Positions 43,822-54,046 of a DNA stretch of 64,000 bases are shown piece by piece. A model generated the notes under the pieces. It was given only the letters and a program-made list of their open reading frames with translations. It had not been told where the DNA came from and made no database searches. Every line of letters begins with the position of its first letter. Position 1 is the stretch's first letter. The stretch spans positions 186,001 to 250,000 of the forward strand of contig NZ_BAZR01000002.1 of assembly GCF_001315105.1 (NCBI RefSeq), given 5' to 3'. A program made the translations under genes and the position numbers. Source of the DNA: Paenibacillus sp. JCM 10914 (GTDB taxonomy: Bacteria > Bacillota > Bacilli > Paenibacillales > Paenibacillaceae).

Positions 43822-44343
43822 ATGCAGATTAGAACGGCTGTAATCGAAGACGCCAAAGGCATCGCACACGTGCATGTAAATAGCTGGAGAACCACATATC
43901 AGGGGATCGTGGACAATGATTATTTAGACTCGCTGGAAGCCGCGAAGAGGGAAGAAGGATGGCGCTGGAAGCTTAATAATCTGCCCGAGCGTGAGCAGGT
44001 TCTTGTCGTGACTGATGAGAATGACGATATCTGTGGATTCATGACATACGGACCGGAGCGGGAGCGTCAGCTTCCACATGAAGGGGAGTTGTATGCAATC
44101 TACTTGCTCGAAGCAGCCCAAGGGCAGGGGGTCGGGCGGCAGCTTTTTGCCAGGATGAAGGAATTCCTGCTTGCCCATGGGCATACGGCTTTGATGGTGT
44201 GGGTGCTCGAAGGCAACAAGGCGGAACAATTCTATCGGCATCTCGGCGGGCAGGAACGGGAACGCAAAGAAATCGTGATCGGCAGCCGTACCCATAACGA
44301 AATTGCGCTTGTATGGGATGATCTGGATCAGCTAGGTGATTAG
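43822..44343 (+). CDS. GNAT family N-acetyltransferase
   Basis: A 173-residue acetyltransferase. MQIRTAVIEDAKGIAHVHVNSWR starts the fold; the acetyl-CoA loop is GQGVGRQLF near residue 105, preceded by YAIYLLEAAQG. The C-terminal EGNKAEQFYRHLG is the usual Tyr-containing end. Substrate unknown. ATG 43822 follows AGGAGGATTC. Confidence 0.85.
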   Translation: MQIRTAVIEDAKGIAHVHVNSWRTTYQGIVDNDYLDSLEAAKREEGWRWKLNNLPEREQVLVVTDENDDICGFMTYGPERERQLPHEGELYAIYLLEAAQGQGVGRQLFARMKEFLLAHGHTALMVWVLEGNKAEQFYRHLGGQERERKEIVIGSRTHNEIALVWDDLDQLGD

Positions 44344-44370
44344 GAGATCAAAGCGAAAAGGAGAACATTA

Positions 44371-45024
44371 GTGGTGCAGTCAATTATCTTTGATATGGAT
44401 GGTACGCTTTTTCAAACAGACAAGATTTTGGAGATTTCGCTCGTAGATACCTTCAATGTTTTGAAGTCTTTGAATGAATGGGATCAAGAAGCCCCGATTG
44501 AAAAGTACCGTGAAATTATGGGAGTGCCTTTGCCCAAAGTATGGGAAGCCTTGTTGCCCCATCATTCTATTGAAGTAAGGGAACGAATGGATGCTCTTTT
44601 TCTTGAAAGATTAATCGATAATATACGGGCTGGAAGAGGAGCATTGTATCCTAATGTTCAGCTCGTATTAGATTACCTAACCAGGAACAAGATTGCCGTG
44701 TTCATAGCAAGTAATGGCTTAAAGGATTACTTAGCTGCAATTGTGGATTATTATCATTTGAATCATTGGGTTACGGAAACCTTTAGTATCCAGCAGATCG
44801 AATCGTTGAATAAATCGGAACTGGTTATGACCATCATCGAAAAGTACGGTATTACCCATGGAGCCGTGGTAGGGGATCGTCTCTCGGATATCAATGCGGC
44901 TAAAGATAATGGCTTAGTTGCGATAGGATGCAATTTTGATTATGCACAGGCAGATGAACTTTTGCATGCTGACATCGTTATCGATGACTTACATGAATTA
45001 ATATCCATATTCATGGTTGAATGA
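44371..45024 (+). CDS. HAD family hydrolase
   Basis: A 217-residue phosphatase-like protein of the phosphoglycolate phosphatase group. DMDGT at residues 8-12 holds the nucleophile and acid Asp; motif II is VFIASNGLKDYL; motif III and IV are SLNKSELV (Lys) and GDRLSDINAAK (Asp). A helical cap is between residues 20 and 85. The phosphate donor is unknown. GTG 44371 is seven bases after AAAGGAG. This gene seems AT-richer than its neighbours. Confidence 0.82.
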   Translation: MVQSIIFDMDGTLFQTDKILEISLVDTFNVLKSLNEWDQEAPIEKYREIMGVPLPKVWEALLPHHSIEVRERMDALFLERLIDNIRAGRGALYPNVQLVLDYLTRNKIAVFIASNGLKDYLAAIVDYYHLNHWVTETFSIQQIESLNKSELVMTIIEKYGITHGAVVGDRLSDINAAKDNGLVAIGCNFDYAQADELLHADIVIDDLHELISIFMVE

Positions 45025-45261
45025 ACGGTTATAAACTCATAATCGTTGGTAATAAGACCTGGGAAACTGTCATAATAAGAACACTTGTACGTAGAGGGGA
45101 ATACAGGTAAAATATAGCTACCGTTAATTTGTAGGGGCCGAGTGTTAGCAGCACTTGGTCTTTATTCACTATAACAAGGGCAACTCGTTGTAAATGGACT
45201 GAAGAGTTGCTTTGATCGTTATTCATTGTACGGTTACGTATTAAAAGGGGGAAACACACGC

Positions 45262-45615
45262 GTGAGTGTTTTGCGGAAATTAAGAAATGGATATGTGCTT
45301 TGGCATGCCAAACGTATATCGATTCCGAGTTTTACATCCAGCCGCGTTGTCAGAAAGAAGGTAGTCTTTGCCGGGAAGGTGCAAAAGGTAGGGTTTCGCA
45401 TGGAGTTGGATTGCATTGCCCGCAGACTGAAGTTAACGGGATGGGTAAGGAATTTGAAGGATGGAAGCGTAGAAGCAGAGTTGCAAGGGGAAGAGTCGCA
45501 GATTGATTTTCTGATCCAGTGCATGTGTTCACTGAAAAGGGCGTCCGTTCAGAACAAGACGATTACCGATCTGCCCAATAAATTGGATGAAGATAGCTTT
45601 GCGATAGCGGAATAG
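45262..45615 (+). CDS. Acylphosphatase-like protein
   Basis: A 117-residue protein whose second half is an acylphosphatase fold: KVVFAGKVQKVGFRMELDC with the catalytic Arg, and GWVRNLKDGSVEAELQG with the catalytic Asn. The first 35 or so residues are an N-terminal basic extension, not part of the family. Members hydrolyse acyl phosphates. GTG 45262 has AAAAGGGGGAAA upstream. The region 45025-45261 before it has a small hairpin (GGCCGAGTG / CACTTGGTC, about 45134-45163). Confidence 0.78.
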   Translation: MSVLRKLRNGYVLWHAKRISIPSFTSSRVVRKKVVFAGKVQKVGFRMELDCIARRLKLTGWVRNLKDGSVEAELQGEESQIDFLIQCMCSLKRASVQNKTITDLPNKLDEDSFAIAE

Positions 45616-45735
45616 GTGCTTCACTGAATGACTTGAGGTTTACAGTGTGATGAGGAAAAGATATGATAGAAGCAATATACCCCTATAGGTAGTTCGAATG
45701 GAAACAGGATAAATCCTTTCTAAGGAGGTATCAAA

Positions 45736-46814
45736 TTGAGCATCATTTCGATCGGCCCCCTTATGATACGAGCGGACATTGTGGTGTTTCTCGTATGCGC
45801 ACTGGCCGGTTACATTGTGCTACGTCTGCGGCTTCGTCAACTGCCAGAGCAGCCATGGATGTTGGATCTTTATGTGAATGCATTGTTGATCGGCTTTGTG
45901 TGCTGGAAGTTTGGCATGCTTGTATTTGATCCGATTCGCACCTGGCAGAACCCGACGTCACTCCTGTATATGACGGGAGGCATCAAGGAATATGGCTAGG
46001 GGTTACAGTTGGCTTCATCTATATGGCATGGCGTTTGAACCGGAATCGGAACTTTATTACCATTTGGACCCAATCAGCTTGGATTGCTGGCTTGACGTTT
46101 GGATTGAGTTGGTTGCTGTTCCAGTCGTTAGTGGGAGCTGAAGGGGGAAGCGCCTGGCATCTTATCCTCGGTATCGCGTTCCTCTTGCTGCTGATCACGG
46201 CTTGGATGCAGTTCAACAAACCGTTGTCCGAATTCTTAACCCTCGGCCTTGGGCGAAATAAAGCAGTGGTTGTCGTTATGGCAGCTTTGCTTGCCTGGGT
46301 GGTTGTTGATTTTACCCTGGACCGAAACGCATCGAATCAGGGCCATCGTCTGTCGTCCGAGGAAATTGCGGAAGGTTTGAAGCCAGGGCTTAGAGCGCCA
46401 GACTTTATCTTGCAGGATCAAGCAGGGCATGATATTCGCTTGTCTCAGTATCAGGGGCAGACCGTACTGCTTAATTTTTGGGCCTCTTGGTGTCCGCCCT
46501 GCAAGGTCGAGATGCCTTATATGCAGGATTTCTATGAAAAATATAAGCAGGATGACGTAGTCATTCTGTCGGTTAACATGACCCATTTGGAGAAGAGTCC
46601 ACAAGACCCCCAGACGTTTGCGATGGATCATGGTTTGACCTTCCCCATCGTTTATGACGAGCAGGGTTCGGCTACGGCGCTGTATAATGTCGTGGCTTAT
46701 CCCACAACGTACGCGATTTCACCGGACGGCATTATTTCGGAGAGATTTCAAGGTGCCATTGATGAGGATCGCATGATTAGAGCCGTTCGCAAAGCCACGA
46801 ACCACGACGGTTAA
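45736..46814 (+). pseudogene. Membrane-anchored TlpA/ResA-like thioredoxin fused to multi-helix domain, frameshifted
   Basis: A protein of about 359 residues after repair. The N-terminal half has about six to seven membrane helices (from LMIRADIVVFLVCALAGYIV to VVVVMAALLAWVVVDFTL) with a pattern similar to the Lgt-like (prolipoprotein diacylglyceryl transferase) fold. The C-terminal half is an extracytoplasmic TlpA-type thioredoxin with WCPPC, PTTYAISPDG and a cis-Pro. It would reduce or oxidise disulfides outside the membrane. The break is at about 45987, where AAGGAATATGG needs a third G to read GGIKGIWLGVTVG. ATG 45736 has AAGGAGG upstream. It is an unusual fusion. Confidence 0.75.
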
Positions 46815-46903
46815 GCGCGGATTTTTTGCAAGGTGGACATATATCTCTGCCGACATCCTACCAGCGGGAATATAATACACAAACGCTGGAAGGGGGAAGA
46901 AAA

Positions 46904-47251
46904 GTGCACCAATTACCAGTTTCGGCAGATGGCTGCAGAAGTTATGTCGGTAAATCCATATGTGCAGTCATGCATGATGGAAGAGAGGTTGTGGGTACGA
47001 TTCGCGGTGTATCCGATAAAGGCCTTGAAATGGATTTTGGGTATGGTGGATATGGTACTGCATATACGTTGTCTACTAAAGGCAAAAAGGGAAAGAAACC
47101 TTCAAAGTCTGCCAAGACGTCCGCATTTGGACCATACGGTTATGGGGGATATGGCGGATATGGCGGAGGATACGGATATGGTTGGGGACGCAACGTCATT
47201 GCTTGGGAAGCGATTGCTTTGTTATTCCTGATTCCGTTCCTCTTCATCTAA
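46904..47251 (+). CDS. Gly/Tyr-rich protein with LSm-like N-terminus
   Basis: A 115-residue protein. Residues about 12-50 (YVGKSICAVMHDGREVVGTIRG ...) look like an LSm/Hfq-like SH3-type barrel, with the turn KGLEMDFG. A basic Lys-rich stretch (about 58-75) is followed by tandem Gly-Tyr repeats (about residues 80-100), then a C-terminal hydrophobic segment IALLFLIPFLFI. Function is unknown; it resembles small surface or coat-associated proteins (inference). GTG 46904 follows AAGGGGGAAGA. A terminator follows. Confidence 0.6.
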   Translation: MHQLPVSADGCRSYVGKSICAVMHDGREVVGTIRGVSDKGLEMDFGYGGYGTAYTLSTKGKKGKKPSKSAKTSAFGPYGYGGYGGYGGGYGYGWGRNVIAWEAIALLFLIPFLFI

Positions 47252-47288
47252 GCTTGCGCGAAGGTTAGGCAATCATTGCTTTTAATAG

Positions 47289-47338
47289 AAGAGACAGGAC
47301 CCAGAGATGCTTTCTCTGGCTCCCTGTCTCTTTTTTTT
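47289..47338 (+). terminator. Rho-independent terminator
   Basis: Outer stem AGAGACAGG / CCTGTCTCT and an inner stem CCAGAGA / TCTCTGG, with eight T. Confidence 0.88.
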
Positions 47339-47456
47339 GTTTACTGATATGGAACTGGGCTTCTGCCGGGCACGTATTTATGGAAAAATGTGTTTAGGAA
47401 TTGGCTGGATTGGTTAATATGTTTACGGTTTTACTAGAAAGGGGCGTTTTGTTTCT

Positions 47457-48323
47457 ATGTCCAAACGTATATTGGTCACACCAGAACATTTGGAACAGGT
47501 ATCAGCACAATTTGCACAATCGGGTGCAAGCGGCCGCGAGATGGTTGATCGGTTGCAGCGCAGCATTCATGAGATGGAGGGCCAATGGCAGGGGATGACG
47601 CGAGAGCGGTTCTACGGCGATTATCAGCAGGCGAGATCGACGATGCTGCAATATGTGGAGAGTTTGCAGAAGATATCGACAGAGCTGAAGCAAATCTCAG
47701 TTAAATTTCGTACTGCCGACGAAACGGTGAACGGTGCGGTTGTGGGTGGATTAGCCGCAGGTTCCGGTATCCTGGCGGGAACGGGCTTAGCTGGCGGCCT
47801 GGGTCAGGGAACTGGAACGAAAAATAACGGGCACACAACAACGGCAACTTCAAATCCAGCCAAGCCAGACTCATCCGATTCATTGCTGAATAAAGCCATG
47901 GAGGGAGTTGAAGTGGAGGGAAGCGTGGCTGGCAACGGTAAGAATGGTCTGTATGCCAATGCATTCTCAGGTTATGCAAGTGCAGGACTGATGGAAGGCG
48001 TCGAGGTTGGCGGATCTGTAGTCGATGCGGGCTATAGTAATGATTACGTGAACGGTTCGGTGAGTGTGTTCAATGCTGAGGTTGGTGCATCCATTAAGGA
48101 TGGGTCCTTAAGCGTGGGTGCGGAGGCGACACTGACCAAGTACGAAGGCGGCGTAAGCATTCCGCTGCCGTTCACGGATAAATCCCTTAATGTTGGCGGT
48201 TCTGCATCATTGGGAGTAGTTGGCGGTTCCGCCGAGGTCGGGAAGAATGGACTCAGCTTCCACGTTCCGCTAGGTCCAGGCATCGGTCTGTTCGGATTAG
48301 GCGGCAACGTATCGATTAAGTAA
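47457..48323 (+). CDS. WXG100-headed type VII secretion candidate protein
   Basis: A 288-residue protein. Residues 1-90 form a helical hairpin of WXG100 type: an N-terminal helix (VTPEHLEQVSAQFAQ), the turn WQG at 44-46, and a second helix (YQQARSTMLQYVESLQKISTEL). Residues about 95-125 are Gly-rich with possible membrane-active character. Residues 140-288 are a Gly/Val/Ser-rich beta region with repeated GVEVxGSV-like units (at about 150 and 178). This layout is like ESX/T7SS exported toxins, but no known toxin motif is visible. No secretion-apparatus gene is in the window. ATG 47457 follows AAAGGGGCG. Two small genes follow in operon distance. Confidence 0.75.
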   Translation: MSKRILVTPEHLEQVSAQFAQSGASGREMVDRLQRSIHEMEGQWQGMTRERFYGDYQQARSTMLQYVESLQKISTELKQISVKFRTADETVNGAVVGGLAAGSGILAGTGLAGGLGQGTGTKNNGHTTTATSNPAKPDSSDSLLNKAMEGVEVEGSVAGNGKNGLYANAFSGYASAGLMEGVEVGGSVVDAGYSNDYVNGSVSVFNAEVGASIKDGSLSVGAEATLTKYEGGVSIPLPFTDKSLNVGGSASLGVVGGSAEVGKNGLSFHVPLGPGIGLFGLGGNVSIK

Positions 48324-48340
48324 TAAGGAGGGAACGCGCC

Positions 48341-48541
48341 ATGAATGACAAGCAGAAGAGATTTAAATACATAATGATAATCATTGGCGTTGTAGGTGTA
48401 TTTGGCACCGTGATCCCTAATTTGCTGAATACGGAGTATTCCGCAGGAGAAAAGGCGGTCGTCTGTCTGACCTATCTGATCGCGGTTCCTATTGTGGTAT
48501 GGGTCGTCCACTGGATTGGACATAAATGGTTAAGGAGTTGA
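48341..48541 (+). CDS. Small membrane protein, possible immunity protein
   Basis: A 66-residue protein with two hydrophobic helices (about 10-25 and 38-58). It begins 18 bases after the WXG100 gene, with AAGGAGGG upstream. A role as immunity or transport partner is inference from position. Confidence 0.6.
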   Translation: MNDKQKRFKYIMIIIGVVGVFGTVIPNLLNTEYSAGEKAVVCLTYLIAVPIVVWVVHWIGHKWLRS

Positions 48542-48547
48542 AGAAGA

Positions 48548-48814
48548 ATGGAACAACCAGCACAGCAAGAACAACAACTGCTGCCGATTGGCTCCGTTGT
48601 TAAATTCAAGGACTGGGATCAAACATTAATGATATATGGAAGAATGCAGAATGATTCAAACACGCGGAAGCGATGGGACTATGTCGCCTGTTTCTATCCA
48701 CATGGTAACTTGACAAAAGACTCCAATATCTTCTTCAATCATAACGATATCTCAGACATTGTATTTATGGGTTATGTCAATGAAGAGGAAGTTACCTTCG
48801 TGATGCGCTCGTAG
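48548..48814 (+). CDS. DUF4176 domain-containing protein
   Basis: An 88-residue protein matching DUF4176: LLPIGSVVKFKDWDQTLMIYGR and YVACFYPHGNLTKDSNIFFNHNDI. DUF4176 genes are commonly found in type VII secretion effector loci and have been described as effector-targeting chaperones. ATG 48548 is six bases after the previous stop, behind AAGGAGTTGAAG. This supports a T7SS role for the operon. Confidence 0.82.
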   Translation: MEQPAQQEQQLLPIGSVVKFKDWDQTLMIYGRMQNDSNTRKRWDYVACFYPHGNLTKDSNIFFNHNDISDIVFMGYVNEEEVTFVMRS

Positions 48815-48880
48815 AAGGTATCCGGAAGGTCGATCAGATGGAAGGTGATCGCGTCACGGAATCATAATTTTGTCATTTAT

Positions 48881-48925
48881 AAGCAGTTCAATGAGGGATA
48901 AACCCTTGATTGAACTGCTTTTTTA
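48881..48925 (+). terminator. Rho-independent terminator after DUF4176 gene
   Basis: Stem AAGCAGTTCAATGAGGG with CCCTTGATTGAACTGCTT (one mismatch), T tract. Confidence 0.87.
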
Positions 48926-48950
48926 TTGAATATACGCGAAAGTACAGGTT

Positions 48951-48964
48951 TGAAAACGAATACA
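48951..48964. promoter_or_regulatory. Candidate cre site in front of the rhamnose operon
   Basis: TGAAAACGAATACA (reverse TGTATTCGTTTTCA) matches 13 of 14 cre positions. It lies 107 bases before rhaEW. An inverted repeat GAATACAA / TTGTATTC (48958-48965 and 48989-48996) also spans the region and may be a RhaR-type operator; a -10-like TATGAT is at 49015. Confidence 0.55.
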
Positions 48965-49070
48965 AATCTGTGTTTATTTTTGATAAAGTTGTATTCAAAC
49001 ATAAACGGGCGTGTTATGATGGTAATCAAATGAAAGCAAATCATTGTAGACAATCGGAGGGTGAAACTTC

Positions 49071-51136
49071 ATGGTTCAGAGCTTATGGGAACAAGCGAAG
49101 GCACAACAAGCGTCAAACACACTGGATGAATTGGTGTATCGTTCGAATTTGATTGGTACAGATCGCCGGGTATGCAATTGGGCGGGGCAACACATCGAGT
49201 AAGGCCGTCATCAAAGACTTCCGCGGTCAGGATGTAGAAGTGATGTACGTGAAAGGAAGCGGATCGGATCTGGCCACAATGAAAGCCGGTAATTTCACGG
49301 GACTACGGATGGAAGATATCCGCCCATTATTTGAACGGGAATCCATGACGGATGAAGAGATGGTAGCTTACCTTGGTCACTGTATGGTCGACTCCAAGCA
49401 TCCGCGTGCTTCGATCGAGACACTGCTGCATGCATTTCTGCCTTATGCTCATGTCGATCATACGCATCCTGATGCGATTATCAGCTTATGCTGCGCTCAT
49501 AACGGTAAGGAATTGGCCCAAGAGATTTTCGCTGACCGCTTTGTATGGGTGCCCTATGTAAGGCCTGGATTTACCTTGTCGAAGATGATTGCCGAAGGCG
49601 TATTAGCCAATCCGAATGCAGAACTTGTCTTGATGGAGAAGCATGGACTTGTTACCTGGGGCGATACTTCGGAGGCTTGTTATGCTCAGACGATTCGTAT
49701 CATCAGTGAAGCGGAGGCATTTATTGAAGCGAGAGTCAATGAAGAAACGCTGTTCGGTGGTGTGAAGCACGCTCCGTTGTCATCCGATGTGCGCCGCAAG
49801 ATTGCTGCTGAAGTCATGCCAGCGATTCGCGGAGCTGTCAGCGATGTAAAGAAGATGATCCTCTCCTTTGATGACGAGGAAGATGTGCTGGCATTTGTAA
49901 GTGGTCACCAATCACCGCAGTTGTCACAAATCGGTGCAGCTTGTCCGGACCATCTCGTTCACACGAAAGTCGTTCCGCTCTTCATCGATTGGACGCCGAA
50001 TGCAGATGATGTGGAAGGTCTTCGCAGCAAATTGGTGGAGGGCATCGCTTTATACAAAGAACAATATCAGGCTTATTTCGAACGGAACCGCCACGAAGGC
50101 GATGTCATGTTCGAAGCGGCACCACGCGTTATACTTATACCAGGTATTGGCATGATCAATACCGGTAAGAGCTGGGCTATGTCGCAGGTTAGTGGTGCGC
50201 TATACCATCGGGCGATCGCTGTAATGCGCGGAGCAACGGCGCTTGGCGATTTCGTATCGCTTAGTGAGAACGAGTCGTACAATGTGGAATACTGGCCGCT
50301 TGAACTGTATAAGCTGACGCTGGCACCTGCGGAAGCCGAATTCTCTCGTCAGGTTGCTTTTATTACAGGTGGAGCAGGCGGCATTGGCAGTGCTACAGCA
50401 AGAAGACTGGTAGCCGAAGGCGCACATGTGTACTGGCCGATCTTAATCTGGAAGGAGCGCAGCAGGTCGCCAAGGAAATTAACGAGCAATTCGGCGACAA
50501 CCGCGCGTATGCAGTAAAAATGGATGTAACGGATGAAGAAGCGGTTAAGCACGCGTACCTTGAAACGGCACGAGTATACGGCGGTGTCGATGTTATCGTC
50601 AACAATGCAGGTCTTGCCACCTCAAGTCCATTCGACGAAACGACGCTGAAAGAATGGAACATGAACATCAACGTGCTGGGTACTGGTTATTTCCTCGTTG
50701 CCCGGGAAGCGTTCAAAATGATGAAAGTGCAAGCATTCGGAGGCAGCATGGTCTTCGTCGGATCGAAGAACTCTGTCTATGCTGGCAAGAACGTGACCGC
50801 GTACAGCTCGGTCAAAGCACTCGAAGCTCACTTGGCACGTTGCATCGCGGCCGAGGGCGGAGAGTATGGTATTCGGGTGAATACGATTCTGCCGGATGCG
50901 ATTCTTCAAGCTCGGCGATCTGGAATTCTAATTGGAGAAACGAACGTGCGGCTGCGTACGGTATCGAACCGGATCAGCTTGAGGAGCACTACCGTAAGCG
51001 CACTACGTTGCTGGTGAATATCTATCCGCAGGATATCGCAGAAGGAATTGCCTTCTTTGCTTCATCGAAATCGGCAAAGACAACAGGCTGTATGTTAACG
51101 ATTGATGGTGGTGTTCCCGCCGCGTTTACTCGCTAA
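49071..51136 (+). pseudogene. rhaEW: Bifunctional rhamnulose-1-phosphate aldolase/lactaldehyde dehydrogenase, four frameshifts
   Basis: First gene of the rhamnose operon, about 689 residues after repair (the RhaEW length). The N-terminal class II aldolase has the metal-binding His region HVDHTHPDAIISL and cleaves L-rhamnulose-1-P to DHAP and L-lactaldehyde. The C-terminal SDR has the NAD site TGGAGGIGSATARRL, NNAG and YSSVK; it oxidises lactaldehyde to L-lactate. Start ATG 49071 follows GGAGGGTG. Breaks: 49179-49187 (two G lost, NWGGGNTSSK), about 50430 (GTGTAC needs another G), about 50910 (CAAGCTC needs another G). All restore conserved residues. Sequencing indels are far more likely than decay. 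Confidence 0.85.
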
Positions 51137-51258
51137 TATCAGTATCAGCTATGTTGATCGTATGAAGATGTCCTTATACCCTACATGATAATCTAATTCG
51201 AATGATGAGGCTGGGCTCTTTCGCCCGGCCATCCTCATTCCAAGCGGGAGGTTTCGAG

Positions 51259-52515
51259 ATGAGACAGGATGTAGTCAGGAACTACGAAGAAGCGAAGAAG
51301 CTATATCAACAACACGGTATCGATGTGGATCAAGTATTGGATGAACTGGAGCAGATCAAAGTCTCCATCCATTGCTGGCAAGGCGACGATGTTAAGGGCT
51401 TTCTCTTTCAAGAGCGGGAATTGTCGGGCGGTATCTCTGTAACGGGTGAATATCCAGGAGCAGCAAGAACGCCGCAGCAATTGCGCGCCGATTTAGAGAA
51501 AGCGCTGTCATTGATTCCAGGCTCACACAAAGTAAGTCTTCACGCCATCTATGCGGACACGGAAGAAGCTGTCGATTTGGATCAACTGGAACCGAAGCAT
51601 TTTCAACCATGGGTAGATTGGGCCAAGGAACAAGGGGTTGGCCTGGATTTCAATCCAACGTGTTTCTCCCATGATAAGTCGAAAGATGGCTTCACGCTGA
51701 GCCATTCCGATCCACAGATCCGTCAATTCTGGATCGATCACTGTAAAGCCTCGCGCCGAATCGGAGCCTATTTCGGCGAACAACTCGGCCAGACCTGTGT
51801 AACGAATATTTGGGTTCCGGATGGCTACAAGGATAATCCGATTGACCGCATGGCGCCAAGACAACGATTGAAGGATGCCTTGGACGAGATTTTTGCCGAG
51901 GAGATCAATCCGAAATGGAACCTTGATGCAGTAGAGAGCAAGTTGTTCGGCATCGGTTCGGAAGCGTATGTGGTAGGATCGCATGAATTTTACATGGGTT
52001 ATGGTATGAAGAATAATAAGCTGATCTGTCTGGATGCGGGACATTTCCATCCGACGGAGAGCATAGCCGGTAAGCTGTCATCACTCGCCTTGTTTACGGA
52101 GGGGCTTCTGCTGCATGTCAGCCGTCCGATGCGGTGGGACAGCGATCATGTTGTTATTATGGATGATGAGCTTATTGAAATTACGCGCGAGCTTGTACGC
52201 CATAATCTGATTGATCAAACCCATATTGGGTTGGATTTTTTTGATGCCAGTATAAACCGAATCGCGGCCTGGGTTATCGGAACACGGAATACGATTAAGG
52301 CACTGCTGCGCGCCAAGCTGGAACCTGTAGCACTATTGAAGCAGGCTGAGCTCGAAGGGGATTACACCACTCGCCTTGCACTTACCGAGGAGTTCAAATC
52401 CTATCCGTTTGGCGCCATCTGGGATTATTATTGCGAGCGTACAGGTGTGCCTGTCAGAGAAGAATGGCTGGCTGAAGTTAAATCCTATGAGCAGGAAGTA
52501 TTAATCAAGCGTTAA
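51259..52515 (+). CDS. rhaA: L-rhamnose isomerase
   Basis: A 418-residue cytoplasmic enzyme that interconverts L-rhamnose and L-rhamnulose using Mn. It has [40 protein letters not shown] and [19 protein letters not shown], which are family signatures with metal-binding His and Asp. The length matches the family. ATG 51259 follows GGGAGGTTTCG. It is 122 bases after rhaEW. Confidence 0.95.
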   Translation: MRQDVVRNYEEAKKLYQQHGIDVDQVLDELEQIKVSIHCWQGDDVKGFLFQERELSGGISVTGEYPGAARTPQQLRADLEKALSLIPGSHKVSLHAIYADTEEAVDLDQLEPKHFQPWVDWAKEQGVGLDFNPTCFSHDKSKDGFTLSHSDPQIRQFWIDHCKASRRIGAYFGEQLGQTCVTNIWVPDGYKDNPIDRMAPRQRLKDALDEIFAEEINPKWNLDAVESKLFGIGSEAYVVGSHEFYMGYGMKNNKLICLDAGHFHPTESIAGKLSSLALFTEGLLLHVSRPMRWDSDHVVIMDDELIEITRELVRHNLIDQTHIGLDFFDASINRIAAWVIGTRNTIKALLRAKLEPVALLKQAELEGDYTTRLALTEEFKSYPFGAIWDYYCERTGVPVREEWLAEVKSYEQEVLIKR

Positions 52516-52542
52516 GGACCATATTCAAAGTCAGAGGGGGGC

Positions 52543-54011
52543 GTGTTGCGGTTGAGCGTTCTTGCATTCGATTTGGGAGCAAGCAGCGGCAGGGCGATGC
52601 TGGGGGAGTTGAACCAAGGGCGGATCGAGGTAAGGGAAATCCATCGGTTCAGCAATGACCCGGTTCGAATCGGAGACCGTTTGCATTGGGATATATTGCG
52701 TCTCTTTCACGAGATGAAGCAAGGACTGCTGAAGGCAAAGGGGCAGAATGTTCAGCCTGCCAGCATCGGCGTCGATTCCTGGGCTGTCGACTTCGGGTTG
52801 ATTGACCCGGGCGGAGAGCTGATAATGAACCCGTATCATTATCGTGATACACATTCCGATGGTCTAATGGAGCATGTGGTAGGGCAGCTGTCCTCGGGAG
52901 AGATCTTCAGAAGAACGGGCATACAGTTTCTCCCGTTTAATACGATTTACCAGTTTGCGTCCCTTCAGCGGCATAAGCCTTATCTGCTGCGAGAAGCGGA
53001 TCGCATGCTCATGATTCCGGATTTGCTTCGATACTTCCTGACAGGTGAGATGGCTAACGAATTTACGAATGCCACAACCACACAGCTGTACAACCCGGTA
53101 ACGGCGCAATGGGACGATCATCTACTGAAATCGCTGAATATTCCAGAACGCCTCTTTCAGTCTGTCGTTCAGCCAGGGACCATGGTGGGCTCTCTGCGTT
53201 CCTCCATTACGGAGGAGCTTGGCATTCCGTCTACTCCGATCTACACGGTTGCGGAGCATGATACTGCATCTGCTGTTGTGGCGGTACCGGCTCTAGAGCG
53301 CTCGTTCGCTTATCTAAGCTGCGGGACCTGGTCCCTGATGGGAACGGAGGTTGCCGAACCTGTCTTAGACGAGCGTGCCCAGGAACTGAACTTCACGAAT
53401 GAAGGCGGCGCTTATGGTACGTATCGATTGCTCAAAAATATCATGGGGCTATGGATTTTGCAGGAATGTAAGCATACCTGGGAACGCGAAGGACTATTGT
53501 ACAGCTATCCGGAATTGGTTATGATGGCGGAAGCAGAACCGGCATTTGCCTGTTTCATTGACCCGGACGACCCGCTGTTCTTGCCTGCGGGCAACATGCC
53601 CAAGCGAATCAAGGAATATGCTGCCCAGACTCATCAACGTGTCCCAGAGACGCCTGCAGCCATTGTCCGCTGTATTCTGGAGAGCCTATCTCTCGCTATC
53701 GGCAGGTGCTGGAGTTGACAGAAGAACTCTCGGGACAGTCTTTCCGGGGTTTGCATATGGTAGGCGGCGGCATTCATAATGAAACGTTGTGTCAATGGAC
53801 GGCAAATGCGATTGGCAAGCCGGTCTGGGCAGGTCCCGCGGAAGGAAGCGCGATCGGGAATATGGTCGTCCAATGGATTGCGCAGGGCGAACTGTCGGAT
53901 ATATGGGAAGCTAGAGCGGTCATTCGCGACTCCTTTCCTATTAAATTGTATGAACCCGCAGATGTCCGCTTATGGGATGAAGCCTATGGTTTATTCGGTG
54001 ATAGAACGTAA
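52543..54011 (+). pseudogene. rhaB: Rhamnulokinase, frameshifted
   Basis: A sugar kinase of 489 residues after repair, the typical RhaB length. It phosphorylates L-rhamnulose at position 1. LAFDLGASSGRAMLG is the N-terminal phosphate loop of the FGGY family; VDSWAVDFGL, AEHDTASAVVAV and, after the break, VGGGIHNETLCQWTANAIG are conserved. The break is at about 53698, where CTCGCTATCGG needs a second T (LAYRQVLEL). GTG 52543 follows AGAGGGGGG; TTG 52552 is an alternative. It is 27 bases after rhaA. Confidence 0.87.
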
Positions 54012-54046
54012 TAAGGAATTTATTATATTAAGGATGAGGCGGTATC

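Noticed and set aside
47130..47200. Short tandem GGATATGGC-like repeat
   Set aside because: It encodes the Gly-Tyr stretch of the gene at 46904 and continues its frame, so it is coding repetition, not a CRISPR or satellite.
49071..51136. Programmed ribosomal frameshifting in rhaEW
   Set aside because: Four separate sites would be needed, none with a slippery heptamer plus stimulator, and the same one-base losses occur in many unrelated genes.
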